NCBI GenBank assembly: GCA_025360395.1 | Contig: JANYCH010000268.1 | Location: forward strand, 1-7,492 | DNA from: Cytophagales bacterium | GTDB lineage: Bacteria > Bacteroidota > Bacteroidia > Cytophagales > UBA9547 | Direction: 5' to 3' | Length of the DNA stretch: 7,492 bases | Shown here: positions 1 through 7,225 of the stretch, piece after piece | Layout: each line of letters begins with the position of its first letter | How positions within the stretch are numbered: position 1 is the first letter of the stretch | Notes under the pieces: model-generated | Seen by the model: only the letters and a program-made list of their open reading frames with translations | Databases searched by the model: none | Told to the model about the DNA's origin: nothing | Made by a program: the position numbers and the translations under genes

Positions 1-317
1 CAGGAAACGATAGCATAGCAACAGGAGATTTTGCTGGTCAAACAAAAGTTTCATTTTGGGGTACAATTTGGAATGGTAAACCCTATATGGTTAAGTATGA
101 AATGCCAAAGATCTATAAAACCTGCAAGGGTACTGGGAAAATTGTATGTGGATCAGTTTATTCCGTTTTCAAAGGAGCTTATGAGAAACATGAAAATTAT
201 GGAGTGGATCCTATTTCTGGTTTAGGAAATAATTCATGTAATTGTAATACAGTCAATTATTTTTCTCAGTCAATTTTAGAAAATGGTAGTACTACCACTA
301 AATTATTTAAGTATTAG
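1..317 (+). CDS. C-terminal fragment of an unrecognised protein
   Basis: The frame starting at base 3 is open from the window edge to a TAG at 315-317, giving 104 residues of a protein that begins outside the window. I do not recognise the family. The visible part is polar and rich in Gly, Asn, Ser and aromatic residues (for example VSFWGTIWNGKPYMVKYEMP), with five cysteines: two in KTCKGTGKIVCGS and then a Cys and a C-x-C-like pair in NNSCNCN. That composition suits an extracytoplasmic or surface protein, possibly with disulfides, but this is inference. An internal ATG at 87 lies in the same frame; since the frame is open through the upstream sequence with protein-like content, it is probably not the true start. 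No terminator hairpin is visible after the stop. Confidence 0.55.
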   Translation, partial: GNDSIATGDFAGQTKVSFWGTIWNGKPYMVKYEMPKIYKTCKGTGKIVCGSVYSVFKGAYEKHENYGVDPISGLGNNSCNCNTVNYFSQSILENGSTTTKLFKY

Positions 318-481
318 CCTAACAGTTTCAATGGGGGAATTGCAGGGGAAGAGAAAAGGTTTATCAGTAATGTGAATTATCTGGTACAATATGTCTCTGT
401 AAATGGGACTTGAATTCCTATTTTTAACTATGATACAAACATCATTCAAACAAACTAATCTGATTTTGAGTGAGAGCTGGT

Positions 482-898
482 TTACCTGATGCAGATTTGG
501 CTGGTTTTTTGGGTTTTGAAATAGGAACACTCCCTTTTTCTTTTTTTTACAGGAGGCAATATTAACTGACCTAAAAACCGCTGGATCGATTTATTTTCTT
601 TTATAAAAATCCTTTGTGAAGAAAGTGCCACTTTTTCACAATTGATCTGGATTTTACGGCGGTTTTGAACTTGTTCGACCTGTATAAAATTTTTCTCGGT
701 TAGAGAATCAATTGCACGTTGTTGTCTGTGCTTTTTTAATCCCGTTTCCTGCTCTACTCTGCTGATCTGAACGGGAATCTCCAGCTTTCTTACAAAATGG
801 AAGATAAGATATTCAAGGAAAATAACTTCTTCCAAAGAAATGAATTCGTAATTATACCTGCTTAAACGGTTGAAATTGAATGCGTTATTTCTTGCCAT
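482..898 (-). CDS. small winged-helix DNA-binding protein (hypothetical)
   Basis: This 138-residue protein starts at ATG 898-896 and ends at TAA. Residues about 20-40 (FISLEEVIFLEYLIFHFVRK) form a likely first helix. Residues about 43-68 (ISRVEQETGLKKHRQQRAID) read as a helix-turn-helix with a basic recognition helix, and residues 70-86 (FIQVEQVQNRRKIQI) look like the beta wing. This is the usual winged-helix order. The C-terminal third is basic (VKKRKRE around 117-123) and not recognisable. I infer a cytoplasmic DNA-binding role, perhaps a small regulator; the target is unknown. It lies downstream of the SCO1 gene on the same strand, separated by a 93-bp gap containing a TAnnTTTG element and several DnaA-box-like sites, so it probably has its own promoter. 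The family assignment rests on the residue pattern only. Confidence 0.6.
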   Translation of the reverse strand: MARNNAFNFNRLSRYNYEFISLEEVIFLEYLIFHFVRKLEIPVQISRVEQETGLKKHRQQRAIDSLTEKNFIQVEQVQNRRKIQINCEKVALSSQRIFIKENKSIQRFLGQLILPPVKKRKRECSYFKTQKTSQICIR

Positions 899-914
899 TT
901 TTATATAGTCTATG

Positions 915-922
915 CAAAAATA
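915..922 (-). promoter_or_regulatory. TAnnTTTG (-7) element upstream of winged-helix gene
   Basis: Read on the minus strand, this is TATTTTTG, an exact match to the Bacteroidota -7 consensus TAnnTTTG. It ends 16 nt before the winged-helix start codon. The nearest upstream TTG (minus strand, 950-948) is 25 nt away, longer than the usual roughly 17-23 nt spacing, so only the -7 element is convincing. That TTG lies inside a DnaA-box-like site. Confidence 0.4.
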
Positions 923-940
923 ACCAGGGCGCTGTTGTCT

Positions 941-975
941 TTTTCCACAAGATTATCCACAATTCTTGTTGATAA
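941..975. promoter_or_regulatory. cluster of three DnaA-box-like 9-mers
   Basis: Three sites resembling the DnaA box TTATCCACA lie within 35 bp of non-coding sequence. TTTTCCACA at 941-949 (+) has one mismatch, TTATCCACA at 953-961 (+) is a perfect match, and TTATCAACA, read on the minus strand at 975-967, has one mismatch. The flanking sequence is AT-rich. The boxes sit directly upstream of the winged-helix gene, so DnaA could regulate that gene, or the cluster could be part of a replication origin. The matches are seen in the sequence; function is inference. One-mismatch boxes also occur elsewhere in the window by chance, so the clustering carries the argument. Confidence 0.4.
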
Positions 976-991
976 CTTTTGAATTTCAGTA

Positions 992-1648
992 TTAATTATC
1001 ATCGAGGATATAAATATCTTTGATAAGTTTATCAACTTCGGCTGAGTCTGTGCCATCATAATACCCCCTGATAAACCCTTTATCGTCAATAAGTACAAAT
1101 CTTTCTGTGTGGATAAAATCATCCTGATCCCCATCGCCTTTGTCATTTACAATGTGGTACTGATTTCTTGCCACTTCATAAAGCTGCTTTTTATCACCGG
1201 TTAAAAACAACCATTTGTTATGATCAGAAACACCATATTTCCGGGCGTATGCCATGAGCATTTCGGGTGTGTCTTCTTCGGGTTTAGATGTATGTGATAA
1301 TAGAAGAAAGTTGGATTTATGAATAAATTCTTTATTTAACCTTTGCATTTGGGTTGCCATTTCTTTGCAAATCCCCGGGCATTGTGCAAAAAAATAATCG
1401 GCCACATAAATCTTACCCGCCACATTCTTCTCTGAAACGAGATCAGACTGCTGATTTGTAAAACTAAAACTGCTGATTTTCAAGTCAGGGGTTTCGCTTT
1501 TGGTCAGTTTGTTTGAATCAGGGTTGTAATGATAAAATGGAAGGGAGGCTTCTTTCGCAGGTTTTACTTCTTTGCTGAAAATATAAGCCAGTAAAATGAT
1601 GACACATGACATAATAGATAGTAATACCAGATTTTTCTTGTTCATCAT
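992..1648 (-). CDS. SCO1/SenC family copper chaperone, membrane-anchored thioredoxin-fold protein
   Basis: This is a 218-residue SCO1/SenC protein. The family binds copper and helps assemble the CuA centre of cytochrome c oxidase; some members act as thiol-disulfide reductases. Residues about 7-24 form one N-terminal membrane segment that would anchor the domain facing the periplasm. The copper-binding CxxxC is Cys90 and Cys94 in FFAQCPGICKEM, and the third ligand is His180 in FIHTERFVLIDDKG, so all three ligands are present. The segment HTSKPEEDTPEMLMAYARKYG (119-139) matches the family's conserved DTPxxLxxYAxxxG region. I start the gene at the ATG pair at 1648/1645; an in-frame TTG at 1666 would add six residues but has no support. 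There is no strong ribosome binding site, as is common in Bacteroidota. No oxidase genes are adjacent, so its exact partner is not shown here. Confidence 0.92.
   Translation of the reverse strand: MMNKKNLVLLSIMSCVIILLAYIFSKEVKPAKEASLPFYHYNPDSNKLTKSETPDLKISSFSFTNQQSDLVSEKNVAGKIYVADYFFAQCPGICKEMATQMQRLNKEFIHKSNFLLLSHTSKPEEDTPEMLMAYARKYGVSDHNKWLFLTGDKKQLYEVARNQYHIVNDKGDGDQDDFIHTERFVLIDDKGFIRGYYDGTDSAEVDKLIKDIYILDDN
1108..1116 (-). promoter_or_regulatory. perfect DnaA-box 9-mer inside the SCO1 gene
   Basis: TTATCCACA is read on the minus strand here, within the codons for the conserved Phe-Ile-His-Thr of the SCO protein. It is a second exact DnaA box about 150 bp from the one at 953-961. The codons alone could explain it, so a binding role is uncertain. 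Confidence 0.2.
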
Positions 1649-1719
1649 AATGGTCTGCAGGATCAAAAAAAATATCCTGACAAGTATAGAACATGCCAGG
1701 ATATTTTAAATTCAAATTA

Positions 1720-1908
1720 CTATTTATTTTTCAGGTCAAGAGCAAAATCCCTTGCAGTTTTAGCAGTCATTACATCCATAAAATTCAGGGCTCCGTTATG
1801 TGATTCTACTGAAGAATACCTGCCTGGAAAAATAATTTTCAACCTACTGATTACTTTTTCTTTTTTAAAAAGCACTATATAAAATAACCTATAAAAAATA
1901 TGAGAAAT
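1720..1908 (-). pseudogene. possible C-terminal gene remnant of unknown family
   Basis: The minus strand is open for 62 codons here, ending in TAG at 1722-1720, with an in-frame stop just upstream at 1911-1909. The last 40 or so residues have a natural protein composition (KVISRLKIIFPGRYSS, then NGALNFMDVMTAKTARDFAL, then DLKNK) and end in a typical charged tail. The only Met codons are about 17 and 20 residues before the stop, so no normal start fits. I read it as the 3' end of a gene on the same strand as the SCO gene, lying 71 nt upstream of it. The rest is missing where the pectate lyase gene begins at 1900. I do not recognise the family. A chance open frame in AT-rich DNA cannot be excluded. 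Confidence 0.35.
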
Positions 1909-3219
1909 CTAATTCTACTCTTTCTTTGTGTATTTACATTGTGCTTTAACAATTTGTTTGCCCAGCAATATCTTATGAACAAACCGGAAGGCTTCGGTTC
2001 AGGGACAACTGGAGGAGGAACCGCAACTCCTATTACAGTAACAACAGAAGCAGCACTAGAAGCAGCTTTAATATCTACAGGCCCAAAAGTAATTCTTGTT
2101 TCCGGAACCATTACTTTTTCAGGGTTGATGAGCTTGAAAGTAAATGACAAAACATTATTGGGACTTCCCGGAGCTAAACTTGTAAATAATGTTCAAACTA
2201 AGGCAGGTTCAGGAATCCTTTACCTGAAAGATGGTTCAAACAATGTGATTATAAGAAATTTAAAATTCGAAGGTCCGGGTGCTTATGATGTAGATGGTAA
2301 TGATAATTTTTGTGCAGATGGTTGTACTGAGCTTTGGATTGACCATTGTGATTTTCAGGATGGAATGGATGGCAATATGGATTTAAAAGGAAATACGGAT
2401 AATGCTACAATATCCTGGTGCAAATATGGTTACCTGAAACCTGCAAGGGCAGGAGGATCCGGAGGAGCAAATGACCACCGTTTTTCAGGCCTGGTTGGTT
2501 CAAGTGCCACAAATGCCCCAGCTGATGGACATTTTAGTATTACATTTCAAAATTGCTTCTGGTCTGAAGGTTGTAAGGAAAGAATGCCACGCGCCAGAAA
2601 TGCAGAACTTCATATTTTGAATTGTTATTTTAACACAAGTGTTTCAAATGCTTTGGCAATAGGGCTTGGCGGCGGGGTAAATAATTCAACTTGTTATGTG
2701 GAGAATTCAGATTTTACCAATATTGACAATGCCTTTAAAAGCTATGTGAGTACGGATGGTGGTTCTATAGCTGCTACTTTTTCTAACTGTCTTCAGGGAG
2801 GTATAAATGTTGGAAGTGTTACCAAGCCATCTTATACAACTTCATCATTCCCTGTAGCCAATGTTGCAAGTGCCATATCAAACACGATATGTGGGGCTGG
2901 TGCTACACTTAAGGTTTCGCCCAGTGGTGCAATTTCATCAAATTGTACAATAACAGGTATTACTGAAGGTTATTCCTCTCATCTTACAATCCTGGTTTAC
3001 CCAAACCCAAGTTCATCCTCATTTACGATTAAAAGCATGCAGGATATAAACCATTTAAATATCAATAACTTAAATGGTGAAAATATTTATTCAAAAGATA
3101 ATATTCAGTCTGGAACAGAAATTCAGGCAGGAAGTTCTTTGGAAGCTGGGATTTACTTTATTAAAATTCAAAACAATTCAGGAAGTACAGAAATTGTCAA
3201 GTTTGTAAAAACCAAATAA
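1900..3219 (+). CDS. secreted pectate lyase (polysaccharide lyase family 1) with T9SS sorting domain
   Basis: This 439-residue enzyme should cleave polygalacturonate (pectate) by calcium-dependent beta-elimination outside the cell. Residues 1-21 are a signal peptide ending LFA before QQ. Residues about 40-350 are a right-handed beta-helix of the PL1/Amb_all type. The evidence is WIDH (146-149), an Asp-rich calcium region DGMDGNMDLKGNTDNATISW (154-173), and RMPRAR (228-233), which supplies the catalytic Arg (R228 by analogy with PelC) and the conserved Pro and Arg. Residues about 364-439 (VYPNPSSSSFTI through GIYFIKI to IVKFVKTK) are a type A T9SS C-terminal sorting domain, so the protein is exported by the Sec system and then carried across the outer membrane by T9SS. 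The gene stands alone on the + strand between minus-strand genes, with no SusC/SusD nearby. No clear promoter or terminator is visible. The ATG at 1900 precedes an ideal signal peptide. Confidence 0.95.
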   Translation: MRNLILLFLCVFTLCFNNLFAQQYLMNKPEGFGSGTTGGGTATPITVTTEAALEAALISTGPKVILVSGTITFSGLMSLKVNDKTLLGLPGAKLVNNVQTKAGSGILYLKDGSNNVIIRNLKFEGPGAYDVDGNDNFCADGCTELWIDHCDFQDGMDGNMDLKGNTDNATISWCKYGYLKPARAGGSGGANDHRFSGLVGSSATNAPADGHFSITFQNCFWSEGCKERMPRARNAELHILNCYFNTSVSNALAIGLGGGVNNSTCYVENSDFTNIDNAFKSYVSTDGGSIAATFSNCLQGGINVGSVTKPSYTTSSFPVANVASAISNTICGAGATLKVSPSGAISSNCTITGITEGYSSHLTILVYPNPSSSSFTIKSMQDINHLNINNLNGENIYSKDNIQSGTEIQAGSSLEAGIYFIKIQNNSGSTEIVKFVKTK

Positions 3220-3292
3220 AAATGAAGAGTGCTTTAATTTTAATGTTGTTTAATAAAATAATTTGGCCATAATTAGTTTAATTAAATGAAAG

Positions 3293-3921
3293 TCAGTAAG
3301 TTATCTTTCGTCCTACGAATCTTATGACCGAACCTTTACCATTATGGAACAAGCCTTCATTAAGCTCTATTTCTCTAATTCTGCTAACTGCCCAAAGTCA
3401 TAATTTGGGAAATCTTCCTTTATTTCATCAATTGAAAATAGAGAAGCTATGTCCTTAGGACCACCAACTTTTTCATTTTTGGTTACATAATCCAAATGCT
3501 TCTTGCTGAATGCCTCAAAAATGATCACTCCCCCTATTTTCAAATACTTATCCAGTGTTTTGTGATAAAGCGATTTGATTATAGCGGGGAAATGAGCATA
3601 AATAAGTCCAATTGCATCAAACTGTTCGGATTTATAGTTTAGTTCCAGTAATTCGCCAACTTGATAATCTATATTTACCAAATTTGATTCTGCTAGTTGT
3701 AAAGCCTTTTTGTGCCCTTCAATGCTTATGTCAAAAGCTGAGACATACCAACCAAGTTTAGCTGCATATACTGCATTCCTACCTTCACCTTCCGCCGGAA
3801 AGATTGACCCAACATTTAATTTGTCTAATTGTTCCTTCAGATATTTATTTGGTTGTTCACCATAAGCGAATTTCTCACTTCTGTATCTGTCATCCCATCT
3901 ATCACTCCAGGTTTTTTCCAT
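3293..3921 (-). pseudogene. small SAM-dependent methyltransferase (TehB/TPMT-like), frameshifted near C-terminus
   Basis: A class I SAM-dependent methyltransferase fold is clear. The N-terminus is EKTWSDRWDDRY, motif I is FPAEGEGRNAVYAAKLGW (41-58), the acidic motif II residue is Asp64 in SAFDIS, and IYAHFP (107-112) and GGVIIFEAFSKKH (130-142) follow. The substrate is not known; relatives are annotated only as methyltransferases. As written, the frame stops at TAG 3369-3367 after 184 residues (LAELEK). The next frame continues directly as EIELNEGLFHNGKGSVIRFV then GRKITY, ending at TGA 3295-3293. That is the usual ending of this family, so one base is missing near 3370-3378; restored length would be 209 residues. 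The SAM-binding core is intact, so the shortened protein might still fold. The start is 4 nt after the stop of the glycoside hydrolase gene, suggesting cotranscription. Confidence 0.85.
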
Positions 3922-3925
3922 TTTA

Positions 3926-6186
3926 TTAATATTTCAGATAAAACCTTCTCTTTTTACGGGCAATGATTATTTCAAAATCACCTTCTTCAGAAACTGTTTC
4001 ATATTTGTCGTTCACAAATGACAGGTCCTTTACATAAAGCGTAAAGCTCACAGTTTTGCTTTCTCCCGGCTGAAGGAATATTTTATTAAACCTCCTAAGC
4101 CTTTTAACTGGAGGAGTAATAGAAGCAACCAAATCCTGGGTGTAAAGTTCTACCACCTCATGGCCTGCCAGTTTGCCTGAATTGGTCACTTTTACAGAAA
4201 CCTTTAAGCTATCGGAAACCGAAATAGTGTCTTGGCTGATCATGATGCTATCATAAGCGAAGGTGGTGTATGACAAGCCATGCCCGAATTGGTACTGTGG
4301 TTTGAACTCATATTTATATTCGTAAACCGGGTCCACAATTTCTATCGCTTCATCCAGCAATTTGTGATCGTAAGTGATCAAAGAACCATTGTATCTTGGG
4401 TAGGTATAAGGTAGCTTTCCGCCGGGATTGAATTTCCCAAACACCACATTATGCATTGCCTGTGCACCCTGCGGGCCCGGCCAGTAGCCTAATAATATGG
4501 CTTTGCATAGTGGTTCAATCTCCCTGATGATTCTCGGCCTTCCTTCAAGTAAAACCAAAATGATGGGTTTACCTGTTTTCGCCAATGCCTGTACAAGTTC
4601 TATTTGTCTTTTGTCCAGCTCAATGTCAGGCGTGTTTCCAGGTGTTTCCCATAAGCAGGCTCTCCGAGGCAAACTACAATGGCATCAGATTGCGAGGCAG
4701 ATTTTACCAGAACATCTTTGTTGTAATCTGCTTTCCCATTGTAATCAAATGAAGGAACGAATTTTGCACCGGAAGCTGAAAATACATTAGCAATGGATTG
4801 AAGTCCAGTAGGATAGAGGCTGTCCCTGTTTCCCTGCCAGACATAAGACCAGGCTCCGTGCAAGGCAGTCACGGAATTAGCATTGGGACCCGTTATCATT
4901 ATTCTTTTAGTGGCCGACAAGGGCAAAATGCTGTCATTTTTTTTCAGTAGGGTAATAGATTCCAGGGCTGCCTGTAAAGTTGTAGCCGTATATTCAGGTT
5001 TGCCAAAGTTGGTCAGGTTTTCCTTTTCCACATAAGGATTCTCAAACAGACCAAGGTCCTTTTTTAGTTGTAATATTCTGCGTACCGATTCATTGATCCT
5101 CGATTCACTTATCCTGCCTTCTTTTACCAAAGCTATCAGGTCATTGTAAAAGCCAAAGTCAAAGGGAACAATACACATGTCAATACCCGCATCCACTGCA
5201 AGGAACACTGCCTCTTTGTGTGTTTTGGCCACCCTGTGTCTTTCCTGAAGTTTGATAATGTCCTGCCAGTCGCTGATCACCACGCCTTTGAAGCCTAATT
5301 CTGTTCTTAAAACGTCAGTCAATAAATATTTACTTGCGTGAACCGGTGTCCCGTTGATTTCAGCAGAGTTCACCATCAGGGTTTTCGAACCAATGTTGAC
5401 TGCATTTCTGAAAGTAGGAAGAAAATACTCTCTCAGCACAATTTCGGGAATGTAGGCCGGTGCCCGGTCCTTTCCGTTCAGGGGTAGAGAATAACCTACA
5501 AAATGCTTCATGCAGGAGGCCACTTTGTCGTTTTTCGATACATCACTTCCTTCAAATCTTTTGATGGCTTCGCCTCCCAACTGAGTTACCAGGTAAATAT
5601 CTTCCCCAAATGTTTCTCCTAACCTCGACCATTGCTGGTTTCGGCCTACATCTAATACAGGAGAAAAATTATACCTGACTCCGGAGGCCCGTGTTTCTGC
5701 AGCTGTGATGGCGGCACATTTTTCCACGAGTTCAGGATTTCTCGTGGCACCCAAACCGATGTTATGCGGGAATATGGTCGCTCCATAAATGTAATTGGCC
5801 CCGTGAACCGCATCAACACAATATAAAAAAGGAATCTTATGACGGGTTTGTTCCATAGTGGTCTTCTGCAAAAGGTCCACCATTGTCCTCCATTCTTCAA
5901 GCGTATAAGCATGGTTTATCACGTTTTGGATAGAGCCAACATGATGCCTTACAATGACATACCGGATTTTGGCTGTATCAAGTTTTATTCTCCTGTTCTC
6001 TTCAGTAGCAATAGTAGCGAGAGTTAAATTGGTCATTTGCCCAACTTTTTCTTCAAGCGTTAAAGAAGAAATTATTTTTTCTATTTCATCACCAGAGTCT
6101 TTCCTTTGCTCAGCAGCTTTCTTCTCGCAGGAAAGTAAAATGCAGCTGATACTTATAGCTAAAAAATGGGATTTTCTTAAGTTCAT
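3926..6186 (-). pseudogene. glycoside hydrolase family 3 beta-glucosidase-like lipoprotein (BglX-like), frameshifted
   Basis: With one base restored this encodes about 753 residues, normal for BglX-type GH3 enzymes, which release glucose or xylose from the non-reducing end of oligosaccharides. Residues 1-20 are a lipoprotein signal with lipobox LLSC (Cys20). The N-terminal TIM barrel (about 35-380) carries KHF (227-229) and the nucleophile Asp306 in GVVISDW. The alpha/beta sandwich (about 410-640) follows, then HGLSYTTFAY and a fibronectin III-like domain (SLKVSVKVTNSGKLAGHEVV onward). The first frame ends after 528 codons with a nonsense tail after CLGEPAY. The second frame (open 4672-3926) resumes at ETPGNTPDIELDKRQIELVQ, so the break is at the GGG of TATGGGAAA (4650-4648); a GGGG would restore Tyr-Gly-Glu-Thr. 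The break falls in the conserved GEPAY-ETPG segment near the acid/base region of ExoI-type GH3 enzymes, so a truncated product would probably be inactive. The enzyme would be anchored in a membrane facing the periplasm or surface. Confidence 0.9.
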
Positions 6187-6209
6187 TTGATTCGATTATT
6201 AGAGGGACA

Positions 6210-6240
6210 TTAAAATAAAAGCCCTGAAATTCTCAGGGCC
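6210..6240 (-). terminator. intrinsic terminator of the aldo/keto reductase gene
   Basis: Read on the minus strand, GCCCTGA (6239-6233) pairs perfectly with TCAGGGC (6227-6221) around the 5-nt loop GAATT, followed by TTTTATTTTA. This is a classic rho-independent terminator, 14 nt beyond the aldo/keto reductase stop. It should separate that gene from the glycoside hydrolase gene, which starts about 24 nt after the T-run. Confidence 0.88.
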
Positions 6241-6253
6241 TGAATAAAAAATA

Positions 6254-7225
6254 CTATTGTGACCAGGATGTCGGATGTCTGTCCCAGCGATGGTTTTTTA
6301 GTTCCTGTAATAATTTACTTTCTAAACGTTGGCCGTTGCTGACTCCAGTATTAGCCAGCACATTTCTTTCCTTTCTCATTCCGGGAATTGTGGTGCAAAC
6401 AGTCGGGTTTTCAAGTATAAATTTGAGGGCTAGTTCTGCCATTGGCATTCCTTGGGGCAATATTTTTCTTAATTTCTCAGCGTGGTCGACACTTGAGTTT
6501 AAGTTTTCAGGAACGAAATATGAACCTCTCCAGTCACCAGCTTCAAATTTGGTGTCTTTAGTAAATGTTCCTGTTAAAGTACCTTCATCAAAAGGGACAC
6601 GGGCAATCACAGCTATATCAAGTTCTTTGCAAAGAGGGAAAAGTTTATCTTCTGGAGACTGGTCGAATATATTGTAAATAACCTGTACAGAATCAATTAA
6701 ACCAGTTCTCAATGTATTCAAGCAGTTTTCTGGTTCCCAGCGGTTTACGCTTATTCCAAATGCATCAACTTTGCCTTCTGAAATGAGGGTCTGAATTGTT
6801 TTCTGCCAGCTTTCATCATTTGCCCAGGCATCTTCCCAAACATGAAACTGCATGAGGTCTATTTTTTCAACCCCCAGATTTTTTAAACTCAGTTCTGTAT
6901 ATTCTATAATATGTGAAGGGGGAAAGCAATCTTCAAGCCTGTAACCTTTTTTTGAAGGCCATTTGAAGTTCTTAGGTGGGATTTTAGTGGCGGAGTATAT
7001 TTTCTTTCCGGTGTGCCTTTTTACCAGTTTTCCAAGCAAATGCTCACTATGTCCGGATCCGTAACCCCAGGCCGTATCAAAAAAATTTACCCCTTTTTCA
7101 ATGGCAACGTCTAAAGATTTTTCTGATTGGGAATCATTTGAACCGGACCAGCCACTTGCGCCTCACATTCCATACCCTATTTCACTAACTTGCCAGCCTT
7201 TCCGGCCAAATTTCCTGTATTCCAT
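6254..7225 (-). pseudogene. aldo/keto reductase with an in-frame TGA at codon 21
   Basis: Aldo/keto reductases use NADPH to reduce carbonyl compounds in the cytoplasm. From the ATG at 7225-7223 the frame runs 323 codons to TAG at 6254, interrupted only by TGA at 7165-7163, where the family has Trp (GYGM-stop-GASGW). All four tetrad residues are present: Asp50 and Tyr55 in NFFDTAWGYGSGHSE, Lys81 in YSATKI, His128 in MQFHVWED. The cofactor-binding end IPGMRKERNVLAN (280-292) is also intact. Such proteins act on sugars, aldehydes or ketones; the substrate cannot be told. The open part after the stop could start only at a TTG at 7039, which would lack the first strand, Asp50 and Tyr55. The nonsense codon therefore disables the gene unless it is a sequence error. 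A terminator follows the gene. Confidence 0.9.

Noticed and set aside
318..481. Small RNA or extra gene in the gap after the left-edge gene
   Set aside because: No strong hairpin, promoter or protein-like frame is visible in these 164 bases.
303..530. 75-codon minus-strand open frame after the winged-helix gene
   Set aside because: It overlaps the winged-helix 3' end in another frame, has no domain pattern or start signal, and its composition fits an AT-rich chance frame. A frameshifted extension of the winged-helix gene was considered but no family ending supports it.
1649..1666. TTG at 1666 as the start of the SCO gene
   Set aside because: The two ATG codons at 1648 and 1645 directly precede a normal Lys-rich n-region and membrane segment; the extra residues look like leader translated by chance.
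3220..3292. Bidirectional terminator between the convergent pectate lyase and methyltransferase genes
   Set aside because: The region has only weak AT-rich self-complementarity (TAATTA repeats) and no GC stem followed by a T run.
3926..4672. Separate 248-residue gene for the GH3 C-terminal part
   Set aside because: Its first residues (MPRRACLW) are out-of-frame translation of the conserved CLGEPAY segment; the rest joins exactly to the upstream GH3 frame.
5024..5032. TTTTCCACA in the GH3 gene as another DnaA box
   Set aside because: It is an isolated one-mismatch site inside coding sequence with no neighbours, expected by chance.
7163..7165. TGA read as Trp (alternative genetic code) or as selenocysteine in the aldo/keto reductase
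   Set aside because: Trp is TGG elsewhere in the window, the restored methyltransferase frame ends at TGA, and the family has Trp, not Cys/Sec, at this position.
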